From NCBI GenBank assembly GCA_046765875.1, contig JBKPSJ010000210.1:1-8845 (forward strand): DNA of 8,845 nucleotides, given 5' to 3'. A program made the translations under genes and the position numbers. The notes beneath the pieces are model-generated. The model ran no database searches, was not told where the DNA came from, and was given only the letters and a program-made list of their open reading frames with translations. Shown here piece by piece: positions 6,491 through 8,845 of the stretch (the stretch's first letter is position 1; each line of letters begins with the position of its first letter). Origin of the DNA: DASRHY01 sp046765875 (GTDB taxonomy: Bacteria > Actinomycetota > Actinomycetes > Propionibacteriales > Kribbellaceae).

Positions 6491-8443
6491 TCAGAGCAGC
6501 TCGGCGTCCTGCTCGACGCAGAGCAGGGCCGGTCCGGTGGCGGCGAACAGTGCGGTCATCGCGTCGTCGAGCTCGTCTCGGCGGGTCGCGCGGACCCCGG
6601 TCGCGCCGCACAGTTCTGCGTACGAGGCCCAGTCCGGGTTGTGCAGCGATGTGTGCCAGACGGGGTAGTCGGCGGCGAGTTGTTCCTTACTGATCTTGCC
6701 GAGGGAGTGGTTGTCGAGCAGGACGTGCTTGACCGGGATGCCGTACTTGACCGCGGTTGTCAGCTCGGCGGCGTACTGTGCGAAGCCGCCGTCGCCGGTG
6801 ACCGCCACGATCGGCCGGTCCGGGGCGGCGGCCCAGGCGCCGAGTGCGGCCGGGTAGCCGAATCCGATCGAGCCGAGGTAGCCCGACATCAGCACCGGTT
6901 GGCCCTTCGACTCCAGGTAACGGCCCAGCGAGTAGGCGTGGTTGCCGACATCGACGGTCAGCACCGCATCGGCTGGCAGATGGTTGGACAGCGCGTCGAA
7001 GACGGCGGCCGCCGAGACGCCGTGACCGCGGTCGTCGTTGACCCTGCGGGCCTTCTCTGCCCGCCAGATCGCCCACCGTTCGGCGACGTCGGGGCGCTGA
7101 TCCTCGGCCTTGGTGTCGGTGAGCATGCCGGTCAGTGCGGTGAGGGCGCGACCGGCGTCACCGAGGACGTCGACGGTGACGGCGTCGAAGCGGCCGATCG
7201 CGGCATGGTCGTCGTCGATCTGCACGATCGGCTTGTAGGCGGCGATGCCGGTGTGGTTGGAGAACGACGCGCCGACCACGATCAGCAGGTCCGACTCGTT
7301 CATCAGCCAGCTCGCCACCGGCGTCCCGCTGCGGCCGAGCACCCCGGCGCCGAGCGGGTGCGTGTCCGGTACCAGCCCCTTGGCCTTGAACGTCGTCAGC
7401 ACGGGCGAATTCAGGCGTTCGGCAAGGTCACGGACCTGGTCCTCGGCACCGCGCGCGCCGTGACCCACGATCATCACCGGCCGACGAGCGTCGCGGATCT
7501 GCGCGGCCGCGCGGCTCAGCGTGTCCTGGTCGGGCACGATCCGGCGCCGCGACAGCCGTCCGGCCGGACCCTTGGACGCCGCGTCGGACGCGAGCAGCTG
7601 GACCTCGTCGGGCAACACCAAATGGGCGACGCCTCGATCGTCGATCGCGTGTTTGACCGCCAGCGCGGCGAGTTCGGCGTGGTCGCTGCCGGCCTGGACC
7701 GCCGTACTGGAGACCGCGACGTCCTTGAAGACCGCGGTCAGGTCGAGATCCTGGAACGCGCCGCGGCCGAGGACCTTGGACCGCACCTGCCCGGAGATGG
7801 CCACGACCGGTGACTGGTCGAGCTTGGCGTCGTACAACCCGGTCAGCAGATTGGTCGATCCGGGCCCCGCGATCGCGAAGCAGGCCGCCGGCCGGCCCGT
7901 CAGCTTGCCGTAAGCGCTCGCGGCGAACGCGGCTGCGCCCTCGTGCCGGATGCCGATGTAGACCAGCTCACCGCGCTCCTCGGCCCGCCGCAGCGCCTCG
8001 GCGAAACCAAGATTGGAATGGCCGACCATGCCGAACACGTGACTGATGCCGTGGGCCACCAGGGTCTCGACCAGCACGTCGGCGACGGTCCGCGCCGGTG
8101 ACGGCGGTTCGGGCAACTGCACGTAGACGCCGTCCGGCCGTTCGTCGACCGGGTACGAGGTCACAGCGTCGGAGAAGCCTTCCGGTGGCCGGCCGGTGAT
8201 CGGGTCGTAGTCAGAGCCGTGCCACGGGCAGCGCAGCAGGCCTTTCTCGATCGACCCCTCACCCAGCGGACCGCCCTGATGGGGGCAACGATTCTCCAAC
8301 GCGCCCAGCCGCTCCCCGCACCGCGCCATCGCGATACTTCGACCGTCCACGACAACGCTGCGCACCCGCCCGTCCGCCGGTACGTCGACCTCGTCCACCC
8401 GATGCCAGTGGTCTTGCGAGTTCGCTGGCCAGTTCCCTGTCAT
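6491..8443 (-). CDS. Rieske [2Fe-2S] domain fused to a ThDP-dependent pyruvate-oxidase/acetolactate-synthase-like enzyme
   Basis: The protein is 650 residues. Residues ~10-110 form a soluble Rieske ferredoxin domain. The cluster ligands C53-x-H55 (CPHQGG) and C72-x2-H75 (CPWHG) are all present. Residues ~118-285 are the ThDP pyrimidine domain with catalytic Glu168 (RHEGAA) and GPGSTNLLTGLYDA (193-206). Residues ~305-440 are the central FAD/structural domain. Residues ~475-640 are the diphosphate domain with GDGG at 550-553 and Asn578 closing the ThDP/Mg motif. The GLYDAKLDQSPVVAISGQ and GFGYPAALGAW segments resemble pyruvate oxidases (PoxB-like) more than true acetolactate synthases. No PoxB-style C-terminal membrane helix is seen. 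The likely reaction is decarboxylation of a 2-oxo acid, with electrons passing through FAD to the Rieske cluster (inference). ATG 8443 has GGGAGG at 6 nt. It is first in an operon with the flavodoxin-like gene. Confidence 0.9.
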   Translation of the reverse strand: MTGNWPANSQDHWHRVDEVDVPADGRVRSVVVDGRSIAMARCGERLGALENRCPHQGGPLGEGSIEKGLLRCPWHGSDYDPITGRPPEGFSDAVTSYPVDERPDGVYVQLPEPPSPARTVADVLVETLVAHGISHVFGMVGHSNLGFAEALRRAEERGELVYIGIRHEGAAAFAASAYGKLTGRPAACFAIAGPGSTNLLTGLYDAKLDQSPVVAISGQVRSKVLGRGAFQDLDLTAVFKDVAVSSTAVQAGSDHAELAALAVKHAIDDRGVAHLVLPDEVQLLASDAASKGPAGRLSRRRIVPDQDTLSRAAAQIRDARRPVMIVGHGARGAEDQVRDLAERLNSPVLTTFKAKGLVPDTHPLGAGVLGRSGTPVASWLMNESDLLIVVGASFSNHTGIAAYKPIVQIDDDHAAIGRFDAVTVDVLGDAGRALTALTGMLTDTKAEDQRPDVAERWAIWRAEKARRVNDDRGHGVSAAAVFDALSNHLPADAVLTVDVGNHAYSLGRYLESKGQPVLMSGYLGSIGFGYPAALGAWAAAPDRPIVAVTGDGGFAQYAAELTTAVKYGIPVKHVLLDNHSLGKISKEQLAADYPVWHTSLHNPDWASYAELCGATGVRATRRDELDDAMTALFAATGPALLCVEQDAELL

Positions 8444-8514
8444 GTAACGCCTCCCGCCATCCGCGACACGGATCGTCTGCAGGATTCAGTGCCCGGCACT
8501 GGCCAGGCGTTACA
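8443..8514. promoter_or_regulatory. Divergent promoter region with 10-bp inverted repeat
   Basis: TGTAACGCCT (8443-8452) and AGGCGTTACA (8505-8514) are perfect inverted copies, 52 bp apart. They flank the gap between the leftward Rieske-ThDP gene and the rightward gene at 8528. Each arm overlaps or abuts a Shine-Dalgarno. The arrangement would suit a shared regulator, but no -35/-10 is recognisable. Confidence 0.5.
8487..8501. promoter_or_regulatory. Candidate operator: 15-bp dyad
   Basis: CAGTGCC and GGCACTG flank a single central C, forming a near-perfect palindrome inside the 84-bp divergent gap. It is the right size for a dimeric repressor site. No regulator gene is adjacent and intact in the window. 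Confidence 0.4.
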
Positions 8515-8527
8515 GGAGGCGGAAACC

Positions 8528-8845
8528 ATGGACGAACATTCACTGACCGTCACCCGGCGCTCCCTGCACGGCGTCGCCGAGCTGGTGCTCGCGGGTCCCC
8601 AGTACCGGCACGGGGGCGGCATCCAACTGCGCGTCGTACCCGGTGGTTTCGGCACCGTCGGCTGGCCTCACCTCCGCGTCGAGGGCGAGGCGCTCGTCAC
8701 GGAGACCGGTTCCTTGCGACTCACGGGCAGCTACGGCGAACTCGCCGCCGCGGCCGGCGTCGAGGCCAGCCGCCTCGACGCCGGCACCGAAGCCCATGGT
8801 CAGTCCGATGGCGCGCAGGCTGATCGGGAAGCGCAGTGCGAACAG
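8528..8845 (+). CDS. Conserved actinobacterial hypothetical protein, 5' part; genuine homology probably ends near 8766
   Basis: ATG 8528 has an ideal AGGAGG (8514-8519) at 8 nt. The first ~78 residues, with RSLHGVAELVLAGPQYRHGG, IQLRVVPGGFGTV and LRVEGEALV, look like a conserved family I have no name or function for. It shows no membrane segment or known catalytic motif. From about residue 80 (8766) the sequence becomes Gln/Asp/Ala-rich (AHGQSDGAQADREAQCEQ) and unlike the start. The opposite strand there reads like a membrane transporter. The gene may therefore be truncated at this point, although the frame stays open to the window edge. It is transcribed divergently from the Rieske-ThDP operon. 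Confidence 0.6.
   Translation, partial: MDEHSLTVTRRSLHGVAELVLAGPQYRHGGGIQLRVVPGGFGTVGWPHLRVEGEALVTETGSLRLTGSYGELAAAAGVEASRLDAGTEAHGQSDGAQADREAQCEQ
8753..8785. repeat. 14-bp perfect inverted repeat, 5-nt loop, at a suspected gene junction
   Basis: GCCGGCGTCGAGGC (8753-8766) is inverted at 8772-8785, with loop CAGCC. The left arm codes for AGVEA of the rightward hypothetical gene. The right arm codes for AGVEA in the leftward transporter-like reading. Homology on each strand appears to end here. Confidence 0.75.
8767..8845 (-). pseudogene. Possible ZIP-family metal transporter fragment entering from the right edge
   Basis: Read leftward from the window end, the minus strand gives LFALRFPISLRAIGLTMGFG, then AGV. 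This is close to the R-x-I-x-L-x-M-x-FGAGV stretch of ZIP zinc transporters, which import divalent metals across the membrane. After AGV the expected membrane helix does not follow, and the sequence is antisense to the hypothetical gene. Only ~23 residues are available, so the family call is tentative. The body of the gene would lie to the right, outside the window. Confidence 0.4.

Noticed and set aside
5193..6611. A 472-residue minus-strand open frame
   Set aside because: Most of it is a wrong-frame shadow of the flavodoxin-like gene and antisense to the exporter. Only its short 5589-5699 part (sigma fragment) is family-like.
6452..7813. A 453-residue plus-strand open frame
   Set aside because: It is complementary to the Rieske-ThDP gene, with Gly/Val/Arg-rich shadow composition and no motif.
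1..8845. CRISPR array, tRNA, rRNA or a defence system
   Set aside because: No regularly spaced repeats, tRNA-like T-arm, or defence-type nuclease/helicase motifs were seen on either strand.

Overview
The window is GC-rich throughout, with GTG starts, G/C-ending codons and Moco-oxidoreductase, LuxR, IS110 and ECF-sigma types that are typical of high-GC Actinobacteria. I cannot place it to genus from sequence alone. No tRNA, rRNA or CRISPR array was seen.

Layout. (1) 1-129, minus: first 43 codons of an S-methyl-5'-thioadenosine phosphorylase that runs off the left edge. (2) 398-2052, plus: an intact two-gene operon. It encodes a membrane-anchored molybdopterin (sulfite-oxidase-fold) oxidoreductase with a b-type-cytochrome-like membrane domain, and a 160-residue four-helix membrane protein, with stop and start overlapping by 4 nt. 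(3) 2192-5699: a block of broken genes. A full-length LuxR-type TPR regulator is split by a 5-bp tandem duplication and an in-frame amber codon. Next come the first ~36 codons of an IS110-type transposase, ending at the centre of a 37-nt palindrome. Then an AraC regulator that has lost its N-terminal half and has an in-frame amber is fused head-to-head to a DHA2-type drug exporter that has lost its first ~4 helices and has three 1-nt indels. Last is the first ~37 codons of an ECF sigma factor. (4) 5747-8443, minus: an intact two-gene operon. It encodes a 650-residue protein with an N-terminal Rieske [2Fe-2S] domain fused to a pyruvate-oxidase/acetolactate-synthase-like thiamine diphosphate (ThDP) enzyme, followed by a flavodoxin-fold NAD(P)H:FMN-oxidoreductase-like protein. 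(5) 8444-8845: a short divergent intergenic region with two dyads. Then comes a conserved actinobacterial hypothetical gene whose 3' part appears lost at a 14-bp inverted repeat, facing a probable ZIP-type metal transporter fragment at the right edge.

How it fits together. The two intact modules are both redox systems. The Moco protein and its small membrane partner probably form an exported or membrane-bound oxidoreductase with quinone or cytochrome contact. The Rieske-ThDP fusion and the flavodoxin-like protein look like a decarboxylating flavoenzyme with its own iron-sulfur electron relay and a flavin partner; this is the best candidate here for an undescribed system. The segment between them is a mosaic of gene fragments joined at breakpoints, two of them inside perfect inverted repeats. 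At least six small lesions occur within about 3 kb, while the flanking 4.3 kb of coding sequence has none that I can see. That contrast favours local decay over uniform sequencing error, although raw-read checks of the 1-nt indels would decide it.
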